Shown here: positions 54,601 to 62,001 of the stretch, one piece after another | Position numbering within the stretch: position 1 is the stretch's first letter | Layout: the number at the start of each line of letters is the position of its first letter | DNA from: Maribellus maritimus | GTDB lineage: Bacteria; Bacteroidota; Bacteroidia; Bacteroidales; Prolixibacteraceae | Length of the DNA: 64,000 bases | Assembly: GCF_022267315.1 (NCBI RefSeq) | Contig: NZ_JAIKLE010000006.1 | Coordinates: 62,001 to 126,000 of the forward strand | Direction: 5' to 3' | The notes under the pieces: model-generated | Told to the model about the DNA's origin: nothing | Databases searched by the model: none | The model's input: only the letters and a program-made list of their open reading frames with translations | Position numbers and translations under genes: made by a program

Positions 54601-55018
54601 CGTTAATTGTTTTTTGTTGTTCACTATCAAGATTATACTCTGCGTGACCATTTGAAGCTTTTTTCAATAAAACAAGATTGTCTTGTCTTATTTCGAAAGT
54701 GACATCTTGTCCGCTAAATAGCTGATTTAAAATTGTTTCGACATTCTGGTCTTTTGCGTCTATTGTAATAGTTTGTTCAACGTCAACCTGTTCTCTTTGG
54801 TAGAAAAAACGGAAGTCGGTGGTTTCTTCTATTTCACGAAGTACATCTTCTACCCGTTTATTTTCTATTTCCAGCGATATTTTGGTACTCTGAGAATACA
54901 CGGATGCGGACAGTTGCATAAAACAAGCCAGAAGTAATATTAAAGTTAGTTTCATAATTAGCAATAGCTTGTGTTTCCCCCCAAAATAGGAGAAACGATC
55001 CAATTCATTTTTTTTCAT
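51608..55018 (-). CDS. SusC-type TonB-dependent receptor with STN signalling domain
   Basis: 1136 aa from the ATG at 55018; an earlier start at 55102 reads through the upstream direct repeats and is unlikely. Order: signal anchor (KLTLILLLACFMQLSASVYSQ), STN domain with the VLREIEETTDFRF pattern, carboxypeptidase-regulatory-like domain (INGRVIDDTGATMPGV), plug (GYGVQKKVNMTGS) and a barrel ending ISLGLNLNF. The STN domain lets the receptor signal through FecR and the ECF sigma factor just upstream, so intake should induce the operon. Imports the glycan fragments handled by the sulfatases. Confidence 0.93.
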   Translation of the reverse strand: MKKNELDRFSYFGGKHKLLLIMKLTLILLLACFMQLSASVYSQSTKISLEIENKRVEDVLREIEETTDFRFFYQREQVDVEQTITIDAKDQNVETILNQLFSGQDVTFEIRQDNLVLLKKASNGHAEYNLDSEQQKTINGRVIDDTGATMPGVTVVVKGTTQGTITNEDGEYTLNNVPDDAILLFSFVGMRAQEIPVGDQTNVNVTLERETIGLEEVVAVGYGVQKKVNMTGSVSMITFDEEMENRPITNASQALSGKTPGIWVSQNSGKPGSDGAQIRVRGWGTLNNSNPLVIIDGIEGDFDQLNPNDIESVSILKDAASAAIYGSKAANGVILVTTKTGNAGERMQVNLSSYYGIQTLGRSYDLITSSAESMRMTNTALENEGGSPLFPESMISAFENGTDKYKYPSTDWFDVVFDSAPIQEHNLSIKGGTEKSSSFLSFNYMNQDGMVPNTNTERYGIRANLDSKVNDWFTVDARISYSHQVAVEPYNDIVYGSMGRFFDMLNGVTPYTAPYTRDGEFGAVEAITDDGNILFDNRNPLIDANNGKKTAEENFLSINASANVKLFEFLNWKTTVASTGNWNMTDNYNETIIGYTDSGIPMMTKNYNREGIEISRNQVSSLVNNVFSTLNFNKTVAKIHDFSAIAGLQVEDRQIKNVYARRSEPPKEGLTQVDAGTSGIQGEGNMVGLRMFSYFGRFNYALSSKYLFEANIRADASSRFKKGKRWGVFPGFSVGWRAIDESFMENQNIFTNLKLRASWGQLGNQNISGYWPYLTIITQNNDLSYSYAGNFAPGAAVTSLIDEDITWETTTTLDIGFDAGFLNNRITVEADYFQKKTTDIIVQLPIPDIMGDITPPYENVGEMVNNGFEFTINYDNQSINRDRFGYNIGLNATFIENEVTKFRGGDSPDQLYLIREGYSYRSLYGYKAIGIYQSDDEAEQHMSNNSYKPIAGNLKFEDVNNDGKLGFEDKQEIGNTIPKVTYGLTTSFKYKGFDLNLLFQGLLGVHSYNNNALTTLNYENRTISTRWRDAWSPENKDTDVPILYFNNSWDNLESSYWVKEISFLKLKNVQLGYAVPNELTTRIGLQKIYFYINAQNVFVLVDEKFEGYDPEKSAFSHGTNQYPVPRIISLGLNLNF

Positions 55019-55050
55019 AAATTTGCTTTGTTTAATGTTAAATAATAAAT

Positions 55051-55102
55051 GGTGTGACAGCACCTTTGTTAAACACATTGATTCCGGCAGGTGTGACAGC
55101 AC
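55051..55102. repeat. Direct 13-bp repeats upstream of susC
   Basis: GGTGTGACAGCAC occurs at 55051-55063 and again at 55090-55102, 39 bp apart (about four helical turns). On the minus strand they lie 33-45 and 72-84 nt before the ATG. The 55051 copy with one more C is partly palindromic (GGTG-TGACAG-CACC). Likely sites for a regulator or the ECF sigma factor of the operon; no such motif is known to me. Confidence 0.6.
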
Positions 55103-55116
55103 GTGCCGGTTTTTTT
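55084..55116 (+). terminator. Plus-strand hairpin with T tract upstream of susC
   Basis: CCGGCA (55084-55089) pairs with TGCCGG (55104-55109), followed by seven T on the plus strand, opposite to all genes here. It could stop antisense or incoming plus-strand transcription. It overlaps the second direct repeat. Confidence 0.45.
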
Positions 55117-55156
55117 GTTAGGCATACATCAATTTATTTCATACGTTTATCCTCCT

Positions 55157-56164
55157 TTATCTTTTTTGAATAATAACTTGTTGTCCTTCAATTCTATAGT
55201 TTATAGGTAGGGTTTCCTGTAGTAATTCAAGTACCTCTAAAATAGTTTCATTTTTTATTGTTCCGTCATAATGGTAATCCAGAACGATATTGTCGGCAAC
55301 AACAATGTCGACGCCAAATTTTCTTTCCAGCAGTATAATCAACTCCTTTAGATTCATATTGATGAAAATTAATTTGTTATCTCTCCATGAGCTGAAAAGT
55401 TTAGTGTTTACGTGTTTTGTTTCAAAGATGTTTTGTTCAGAATCAAAAATAAACTGCTCTCCCGGTTCTAAAACCGTGGTAGTTTTGAAATTTGGATTGG
55501 AAGAAGGAATAATTTGTATTTTTCCTTCTTCAAGGGTTGTTGTAACTTTTGATTCTGTTTTGTAACCCTTTACATTAAATTTTGTACCTATTACTTTTAT
55601 TTTGTAGGAAGGAGTAATGACTACAAATGGTTTTTTTGAGTTTTTGGTAACATCGAACCAACCTTCGCCATCGAGAAAAACTACCCTGTTTCTATCTGCT
55701 CCTGAGGTTGTGTAGGTAATTTTTGATCCGGAGTTTAGATATACCATTGAACTATCGGGGAGGATAACCTGGGAAACTGATCCGATAGGAGCAATGCTGG
55801 TGTAGTATACCGGCTGCTCTTTTTTCATCAGGTGCACAAAAAAACCAGCCAGAAAACCAAGAACCAGAATTGCTGCGATTCTTGAATATTTAATTATTAT
55901 TTTTTTACTTTTCTTTTGTGGCTGAACTTGCCCTAAATTTATTTGATGGTGTATTTTGTCTAAAATTTCAGAGAGATTGTCTGGTTTTGGTTGGGATTCC
56001 AACTCTTTTTCATTGTTCCACCATTCAAAAATTATTTTTCTCAGATTTAAGTTTTTATAAGGTGATTCAAATAGTTTGAATGCATTTTGCAATTCTTCCG
56101 GCGAACTCTCTCCCGCTAGATATTTATTGATGATTGAAATGTTATTGTCTTTCTCAAATTCCAT
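55157..56164 (-). CDS. FecR-type anti-sigma factor
   Basis: 335 aa from the ATG at 56164 (a TTG three codons upstream is the only longer option). Cytosolic N-terminal part (1-90), a single membrane helix (IAAILVLGFLAGFFVHLM, near 100-118), a FecR domain in the periplasm (DSSMVYLNSGSKITY ... LDGEGWFDVTK) and a C-terminal DUF4974 module. It passes the STN signal of the SusC receptor to the ECF sigma factor. Lies downstream of the sigma gene with a 169-bp gap. Confidence 0.92.
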   Translation of the reverse strand: MEFEKDNNISIINKYLAGESSPEELQNAFKLFESPYKNLNLRKIIFEWWNNEKELESQPKPDNLSEILDKIHHQINLGQVQPQKKSKKIIIKYSRIAAILVLGFLAGFFVHLMKKEQPVYYTSIAPIGSVSQVILPDSSMVYLNSGSKITYTTSGADRNRVVFLDGEGWFDVTKNSKKPFVVITPSYKIKVIGTKFNVKGYKTESKVTTTLEEGKIQIIPSSNPNFKTTTVLEPGEQFIFDSEQNIFETKHVNTKLFSSWRDNKLIFINMNLKELIILLERKFGVDIVVADNIVLDYHYDGTIKNETILEVLELLQETLPINYRIEGQQVIIQKR

Positions 56165-56186
56165 TTTTTTCAATTGAAAATTTTTT

Positions 56187-56239
56187 ACGGTCAGAAATAA
56201 GGAATGCCGCAGGTAAAGGGTTTCTTTTTCCCTGACCGT
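56187..56239. repeat. Inverted repeat in the sigma/anti-sigma gap
   Basis: ACGGTCAG (56187-56194) and CTGACCGT (56232-56239), a perfect 8-bp stem with a 37-nt loop. No T tract follows on the minus strand, so it is not a terminator. It might be an operator or RNA structure near the anti-sigma start. Confidence 0.45.
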
Positions 56240-56333
56240 GAATCAACTTATTTGCCGGCTCATACTTGTTATACGTAAATTTAAGTGATACCCCCCAAAT
56301 TTTTTTTACTATTCGTATTTGATAAAAGGTGTT

Positions 56334-56921
56334 TCAGAGGAATAGAGAAAAAAATAACAAAACGGGTAGAATATCTCTACCAAGTTGTTGTCTCATATGT
56401 TTTAAAGTCAGGTTTATCTGGTTCTCAACTGTTTTTACCGATATTCCCAATTGTTCTGCAATTTCCTGATGAGAAAGGCCTTTCTCCCTGCTTAACTGAA
56501 AAATTTTTTTTCGTTTCCCAGGGAGTTTTTCTATGATTTCTGAAATCTGGTGATTTAAAAAGTTATAATCAGAACTGTGGTCGGTGCAAAAACTGTTGTC
56601 TTTAAAATTAACTTCCAGAAATTGTCTGAATTCTTTGTCTTTTAGTCTGAGCCTTAACTGATCCATAATCAGATTATATGAAACAGTAAAAAGAAATGAT
56701 TTGAACGATTTTGAGGAATCAATTTCATTTCTTTTATTCCAAATTTTGTAAAACGTCTCCTGAACTATTTCTTTTGAATCTTCCTGATTTTTGAGCAGAG
56801 AAAATGAAAATCGGAACAATCTGTCACCGTACCTATGAAACAATTCATCAAATGCTTTCACTTCATTATTAATGAGTTGTGAAACCAGTTGTTTGTCGTT
56901 TTTGGAAGAAAAGTCGGACAT
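56334..56921 (-). CDS. ECF-type RNA polymerase sigma factor (FecI-like)
   Basis: 195 aa. Sigma region 2 (LFHRYGDRLFRFSFSLLKNQEDSKEIVQETFYKIW) and region 4 (REKGLSHQEIAEQLGISVKTVENQINLTLKHMRQ) are visible. Directs transcription of the SusCD-sulfatase operon when released by FecR. It is the first gene of its group, with 236 bp to the GH26 gene, a gap that contains a terminator of the other operon. Confidence 0.93.
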   Translation of the reverse strand: MSDFSSKNDKQLVSQLINNEVKAFDELFHRYGDRLFRFSFSLLKNQEDSKEIVQETFYKIWNKRNEIDSSKSFKSFLFTVSYNLIMDQLRLRLKDKEFRQFLEVNFKDNSFCTDHSSDYNFLNHQISEIIEKLPGKRKKIFQLSREKGLSHQEIAEQLGISVKTVENQINLTLKHMRQQLGRDILPVLLFFSLFL

Positions 56922-57100
56922 GTTGTTCGTTTAGAAGCTGCAAAGTAACAATTTTATTATCAAAGTTAGAAAGAAATGTTTCTGGTAAAGTCAATATAAG
57001 TAAGTCTTTTCAAGTTGAAGAAATTAGGACGAAGAAGTTGATTTGCCGTTTCAAATAAAAAATGCGGGGAATTAACAGAAACAGCTTGGAGGAAAATGAA

Positions 57101-57138
57101 AAAGAAGGAGTACCGGGAAATTGGTCTACTCCTTCTTT
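57101..57138 (-). terminator. Terminator of the GH26 glycan operon
   Basis: Perfect 12-bp stem AAAGAAGGAGTA / TACTCCTTCTTT, 14-nt loop, with T-rich sequence (TTCATTTTCC) after it on the minus strand. It ends the SusCD-TIG-GH26 transcript and separates it from the ECF sigma operon. Confidence 0.85.
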
Positions 57139-57160
57139 GGAACAAATTTATGAAAAAAAA

Positions 57161-58546
57161 CTACTTAAGATTTGGCATTTGCTCGCGTGTAATTACATAG
57201 CTCTGATTAGCCGCATTTATCCACCAGTCGGCGTTGGCAAACTGATGAGCGGGTTGGCTGAAATCAGCTTCATCTAAATTGTTCGTTCTTTCAAAGTCGT
57301 ACCAAGGCATAAAATACGACCATTTTGCCCCGGTAGCCCATTGAGACGAGATTGTTGCCACATTCCCCATTTCGCTTAATGTGACTATTTTGTTTGGATA
57401 TTCATTCTGGATAGAGAAAAATTGTTCAGCGATTGAATTTGCGTCTGAATTATTATAAATATCCCGACCAATAACATCAACATAATCATCACCGGGGTAA
57501 AAATCATTGTCGTTGGTCTGGGTGGTCCAGACCCATATTAGGTTGTCCAGTTCCATTTTCTGAAAATAGTCAAACATAAAAATCCAAAGTTGTTTAAAAG
57601 CCTCTGCTCCGTCGGCTCCCCACCAGAACCAAGCCTCTCCCGCCTGGTATTCGTAAATATTTCCCGCTGCTTCATGTAATGGTCTCCAGATCAATGGAAT
57701 GTTTTTTTCTTTAAGTATTTTAAGATAGCTTCCTATTTTTTCCAGGTCAGCTTTTACAATTTCATTTTCCCATGTTCCTTGAATTGTTGCGTTTGATGCT
57801 TTAAAAGAGGTTTCATCGGCATAAAAATGATAGTCGTCACTCCCTTGGTTTGATGGAACGTTCCAGTGCCAGCTGGCGCAAACAAGGCCGTTGTTGTTCC
57901 ACCATTCTTCAATAAATGCGGTTTCTGAATAATCAATCCAATTGGCTGGAGAGAAAGGCAGGTGTATGTAATCGAATGAAGTTATTGCCGGGTATTTTCC
58001 GGTGTGTTGTTTAATCCATTCTGCTTCGTTTGTGTTCCACGCTACGTTTGACATTGCGGCAGAAATTACTTTTTGACCATAGTTTTCTTTTAAAAAATTA
58101 TAGACATTTTTTACCTCCTTTGATGGATTTTCAGTTACAAGCTCAGCACTTATTTCTATCGGGTTATTTGTTTTTGTTGAAAATGAGAAGGAAAACTCTT
58201 CTGCATAGTTTTTGGCCAAATCAAGTACAGAAATTGCTGAAATTGTAACGGAGTAATCTGTATTATTTTCCAATACAGTTTCAATATTAAGTTGATTTTC
58301 GATTACATTCGCATCAACGGTTTTATTATTTACGGCTATTTGATGGGAATTTCCCAGTGTTATTGGCTCACTGTAAGTAATAACTATTTTGGAATTCAAC
58401 GAAACTCCGGTCTCCCCGTCGGAAGGTGTTACACTTTCCACTTGTGGCGAAATATTGTCAACGATATCTTCCCCTCCGTTGTTTTCCTCGCAACCAAAAC
58501 CACTAACTACTGTAACAGCCCAAAAAAATAGGCAAAACTTCTTCAT
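57161..58546 (-). CDS. GH26 glycoside hydrolase lipoprotein, probable mannanase
   Basis: 461 aa. Lipobox with Cys at 19 (GFGC), an Ig-like Big_5 domain (about 30-128), then the GH26 barrel. General acid Glu292 in WRPLHEA and nucleophile Glu392 in TLSEMGNV, both in the correct places. WFWWGADG and DVIGRDIYN also match the family. GH26 enzymes mostly cleave beta-1,4-mannan; some marine members cleave beta-1,3-xylan, which cannot be excluded. Last gene of the right-hand operon, after two glycan-binding proteins. Confidence 0.9.
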   Translation of the reverse strand: MKKFCLFFWAVTVVSGFGCEENNGGEDIVDNISPQVESVTPSDGETGVSLNSKIVITYSEPITLGNSHQIAVNNKTVDANVIENQLNIETVLENNTDYSVTISAISVLDLAKNYAEEFSFSFSTKTNNPIEISAELVTENPSKEVKNVYNFLKENYGQKVISAAMSNVAWNTNEAEWIKQHTGKYPAITSFDYIHLPFSPANWIDYSETAFIEEWWNNNGLVCASWHWNVPSNQGSDDYHFYADETSFKASNATIQGTWENEIVKADLEKIGSYLKILKEKNIPLIWRPLHEAAGNIYEYQAGEAWFWWGADGAEAFKQLWIFMFDYFQKMELDNLIWVWTTQTNDNDFYPGDDYVDVIGRDIYNNSDANSIAEQFFSIQNEYPNKIVTLSEMGNVATISSQWATGAKWSYFMPWYDFERTNNLDEADFSQPAHQFANADWWINAANQSYVITREQMPNLK

Positions 58547-58561
58547 AATATATTAAAAAGA

Positions 58562-58592
58562 ATAGTCTTCTTAACAGGAAAAAGAAGACTAT
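58562..58592 (-). terminator. Hairpin between the TIG lipoprotein gene and GH26
   Basis: Perfect 11-bp stem: transcript ATAGTCTTCTT (58592-58582) and AAGAAGACTAT (58572-58562), 9-nt loop, followed by TCTTTTT. A good intrinsic terminator shape, inside an operon, so possibly partial termination that sets the enzyme level below the binding proteins. Confidence 0.7.
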
Positions 58593-58608
58593 CCGTGAAT
58601 GATTTCTT

Positions 58609-60705
58609 TTATTTTGGGTCGAATCGCAGGTTGTCCAAACTGACGCCAGCCGGAATAACTCCGCCATACAAACCATTGGTTCCGGATGATAAATCAAATG
58701 TTCCGGTCAGTCCCCAGGTGCTTACCGGCACAGAAACTGTAATCCAGTCGCCGCTTGTGGTAGCAGGGAGTAATCCTGCTCCGTACCAGTAATTCCACTG
58801 GTCGGCAAACACAAATTGAAGTTGTGCATTCTCGGCACCGGTAATTCCTTCTTCGATACGAATGTCGAACTTGAGCACATAGTCTTCAACATTGTTTATA
58901 ACAGGAGCCGGAGCTCCGTTTGCCTGGTGATTGCAGTTCAATATCCATCCATCGAGCGCGCCGTTAACCCTTAGGAAGATATTTCCGTTTTCTTCCAGAA
59001 TTTCGGTATTTCCACTCCAGCCTGAATCCCAGTATCCATCGTGACCGCCGTGTTGTTCAAAATCCATTACAATAATCGTTTCGTCCGTAATCGGATCGGT
59101 ACCTCCAATAAATAAATCAGGGGATAAACCTTGTTCTCCTTCGTACGTAATAATTGTAATATTTCCGTATCCTTTTTCAACATCAATTGGCACATACACC
59201 TGAACCATTTCATCGGTTTTTACGCCGTATGCGGTTGCTTTGACGTCACCCGGGAAGATTAATTCTTTTATTAAAAGAAGGTTGGATCCCTCGATGGTCA
59301 GAATTTCTCCGGGGGTACCTTTGGGTTCTGAAAACCCTGTAATTTCGGGCAGATTGGCTGTAATGGTAATTTCGGAAGATGAAGCGATCAAGTTGCCATT
59401 TTTGGTAATTAGTTGGATCAACCCACTGGAAGCGCCTACAGGAACAGTTACCTGCAACTGGGTTTCAGTTTGAGATTCAATAACACCGGAAACTTCACCG
59501 GCAAATTTTACGTCTACAACCAAGTCCAAATCGGTTCCTTCGATGGTTATGGTATTATTGGCTTTTGATTCGTCCGGGCTAAAAGATGAGAAAACAGGAT
59601 CAATAATTGTAATTTCCGGCCCGCTAACTTCTTTTTGTGCTTTTGTTGTAAAACGTACTGTTCCGGTAACCGCAGCATCCGGGACAACGACCTTTATTTC
59701 GGTTTCAGTAGCACTGGCAATATTTCCTTCAGTATCGCCTCCGAAAAGAACTTTATCTACGAGGTCCAAATCGGTTCCGGTTACTGTTATTTCCTGTCCG
59801 TTTTTGACTGTTGTTGGAGAAACAGCAACAGTAGGTAGCACCAATATCAGATCTTCTGATGATTCAACACCAACCATTGATGCAGGAAACATAGTTATTT
59901 TACCATCCTGTGTATCTTCAGGAACCGAAAGTTCGATTGTCGTTTCTGAATGACTTACAAATTCTGCAATTGTTTTATCTCCTCCCAATACTATTTGTTT
60001 TACCAAATCAAGGTTGGTACCGGTTATGGTTAAAGAAGAGCCTGCTTTAACCGGGTTTGGAGATATTGTTGCAAATGCGGGCAATGTTACAGTTAGTTCT
60101 GCGCTTGAGTAGATAATAATAGGTTCTTCCGCTCCATTTGAAATGGCAATTTTGCCTGTTTGTGCTTCTTGAGGAACAACTAATTTTAGTTCTTTTCTGC
60201 TTTGACTTGTGAAAGCTGTATCGCCGACAGCAATGCGGTCGGTAAAAATAATTTCCTTTACAAGATTCAAATAGTCGCCGCTGATGGTTATTTCCTGTCC
60301 GGCTTTTAACGATACAGGAGAAAAATTGTCAATTGAAATTGGTTCAGAATAGGTTATTGGAGTTTTAGTTGTAATGTCTCCTTGTGGTGTTTTTAAAGTA
60401 ATTAATCCTTCCACGGCATCTTGTGGAATAGTTAATGTTAACAGATCAGATGTTTTTTCGTTGAAGGATGTAACTTCAATATTTGATGGCAAAACTACAG
60501 CCGATACCTGATTAAGATTATAGCCAATAAACACTAATTCTGCTCCCCTTGCAATGGGCATTGGGCCAAAGCTTTCAAGAACAACTCCGCTTATTTCATT
60601 TTCATCTTCCTTGTCGCAAGATGTAACCATCGGAAGGATTGTGACAGAGGCAAGTGTTAGAAACAGCAAGCCTCTATTGATATATTTTTTGAATTTTGTT
60701 TGCAT
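58609..60705 (-). CDS. Surface glycan-binding lipoprotein, six IPT/TIG domains
   Basis: 698 aa. Lipobox with Cys at 30 (VTSC). Residues about 40-500 hold six consecutive IPT/TIG repeats (each with a G-x-x-I/L-T-I-x-G-x-x-L-x-L-V core, e.g. ITISGDYLNLV and LTITGTNLDLV). The C-terminal domain (about 540-698) begins VMDFEQHGGHDGYWDSGW and ends ASGVSLDNLRF-like sequence, resembling a glycan-binding SGBP C-terminal module. The TIG stalk holds the binding domain off the cell. Follows the second TIG protein by 26 bp. Confidence 0.9.
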   Translation of the reverse strand: MQTKFKKYINRGLLFLTLASVTILPMVTSCDKEDENEISGVVLESFGPMPIARGAELVFIGYNLNQVSAVVLPSNIEVTSFNEKTSDLLTLTIPQDAVEGLITLKTPQGDITTKTPITYSEPISIDNFSPVSLKAGQEITISGDYLNLVKEIIFTDRIAVGDTAFTSQSRKELKLVVPQEAQTGKIAISNGAEEPIIIYSSAELTVTLPAFATISPNPVKAGSSLTITGTNLDLVKQIVLGGDKTIAEFVSHSETTIELSVPEDTQDGKITMFPASMVGVESSEDLILVLPTVAVSPTTVKNGQEITVTGTDLDLVDKVLFGGDTEGNIASATETEIKVVVPDAAVTGTVRFTTKAQKEVSGPEITIIDPVFSSFSPDESKANNTITIEGTDLDLVVDVKFAGEVSGVIESQTETQLQVTVPVGASSGLIQLITKNGNLIASSSEITITANLPEITGFSEPKGTPGEILTIEGSNLLLIKELIFPGDVKATAYGVKTDEMVQVYVPIDVEKGYGNITIITYEGEQGLSPDLFIGGTDPITDETIIVMDFEQHGGHDGYWDSGWSGNTEILEENGNIFLRVNGALDGWILNCNHQANGAPAPVINNVEDYVLKFDIRIEEGITGAENAQLQFVFADQWNYWYGAGLLPATTSGDWITVSVPVSTWGLTGTFDLSSGTNGLYGGVIPAGVSLDNLRFDPK

Positions 60706-60731
60706 AATTCTTCTATTAACAGGTTTTCATT

Positions 60732-61982
60732 CTATTGAGGTACAACTCGGATATTGTCGATACACATGTGTATGGTACAATCTTCTCCTGTAAGTCCTCC
60801 ATGCCAAACAAAAAATGTAAGTCCTCCAAGCATATCATTTGTAAGAGAATTGGCACTGGTTTGTCCTTCATGCGTATATTTAAAGTTGCTTAGCGGGATA
60901 GACACTGTAGTCCATCCTTCAGTTTGGTAAGATCCGGTTTCAGTCCAAGGAGTCCAAAGGGCACGGGGCACATTCGTGTCAGCAAGATAACTGTTGGTCC
61001 CGGTTGTTGAATACGGCGTAAAAATCATTTGCAAAGCAGCTGATTTCCACGGCTCAACAACATAACATTCAAATTTTAGTACTGCTTTGCTTAAATCACC
61101 CGAATAAAATGGTTCATCGGAACGGCCATTTGCCTGGTTCCACAGGTTAAAACTAAAACTGTCTTCATCCCATTTGCTGGAAGCATCGGCAGGCATGTCG
61201 CCCTGGAAGCGAACATAATTTCCGTCAATTGGATCCGGGTTTGAATTGCCTATCTTACCTGAACGCCATCCTCCGGCAGCAGTTAAATTGTCCCAATCGA
61301 GGATGAAATTGCGATCGTCGCGGAAATAGAATGAGGAACGGCTTGAACCGTACAATGATTTTACGGTTATCGGGCCAACCCCCGCTCCTTCAGGAACGGT
61401 TACTACAATTTCATTTATGGTTACGCTTTTTATTTCGGCTTCGAGGTTCCCCGGGAAAAATACCTGAAGTGGTTTATTGGGGTCGTCGAGAAAGAAGTTT
61501 CCCCGAATGAGAGCATTGTTGCCATCCTCAACATATTCACAAAGCATGGAGGCTACCATTGGTGCAGGTACATCTACTCCAAACGGATGAGTGGATTCTA
61601 CCTCACCTTTTGTAACAAGTCTTATTTCGTTGGTTACAATTTCAGGAATTTCGTTGGGAATTGTAACGACAATACTTGTATTGGTTATAAAACTGTTATT
61701 TAGGATGGCTTCCTGGTCGTTAAACCAAATTTCAACTACGGCACCTAAGTTTTCACCAATTATAGCAATTGTATTTCCCATAAAAGCATGAGTAACCAGT
61801 GAGTCGGATTTTTCGGATTCGGTTAACCTGATGTAGCGAACAACAGGTGTTGCATGCGAGGAGGTTACATCGTCATCATCATTCTCGCACGACTGAAACA
61901 GTATTCCGGATAATAGACCGGAGAGGACGAGAAAGATAAAGGCAACCGGAATTTTATCTAAAAAATATTTTTTTATTTCCAT
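60732..61982 (-). CDS. Surface glycan-binding lipoprotein, SGBP-B-like
   Basis: 416 aa from the ATG at 61982; the longer frame (to 62048) overlaps the susD stop and gives no signal. Lipobox Cys at 32 (LFQSC). Two IPT/TIG repeats (about 45-215, with TIAIIGENLGAVVEIWF) and a C-terminal domain starting FILDWDNLTAAGG that fits the SGBP-B xyloglucan-binding-type module. 19 bp downstream of susD. Surface display and oligosaccharide binding inferred from family and position. Confidence 0.9.
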   Translation of the reverse strand: MEIKKYFLDKIPVAFIFLVLSGLLSGILFQSCENDDDDVTSSHATPVVRYIRLTESEKSDSLVTHAFMGNTIAIIGENLGAVVEIWFNDQEAILNNSFITNTSIVVTIPNEIPEIVTNEIRLVTKGEVESTHPFGVDVPAPMVASMLCEYVEDGNNALIRGNFFLDDPNKPLQVFFPGNLEAEIKSVTINEIVVTVPEGAGVGPITVKSLYGSSRSSFYFRDDRNFILDWDNLTAAGGWRSGKIGNSNPDPIDGNYVRFQGDMPADASSKWDEDSFSFNLWNQANGRSDEPFYSGDLSKAVLKFECYVVEPWKSAALQMIFTPYSTTGTNSYLADTNVPRALWTPWTETGSYQTEGWTTVSIPLSNFKYTHEGQTSANSLTNDMLGGLTFFVWHGGLTGEDCTIHMCIDNIRVVPQ

Positions 61983-62001
61983 TTTGTTATAGTTTAGTCT
62001 G

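Noticed and set aside
55019-55102. Upstream in-frame start for the STN-type susC
   Set aside because: The region holds direct repeats and a hairpin, and the extension lies before a normal start followed by the typical SusC N-terminus.
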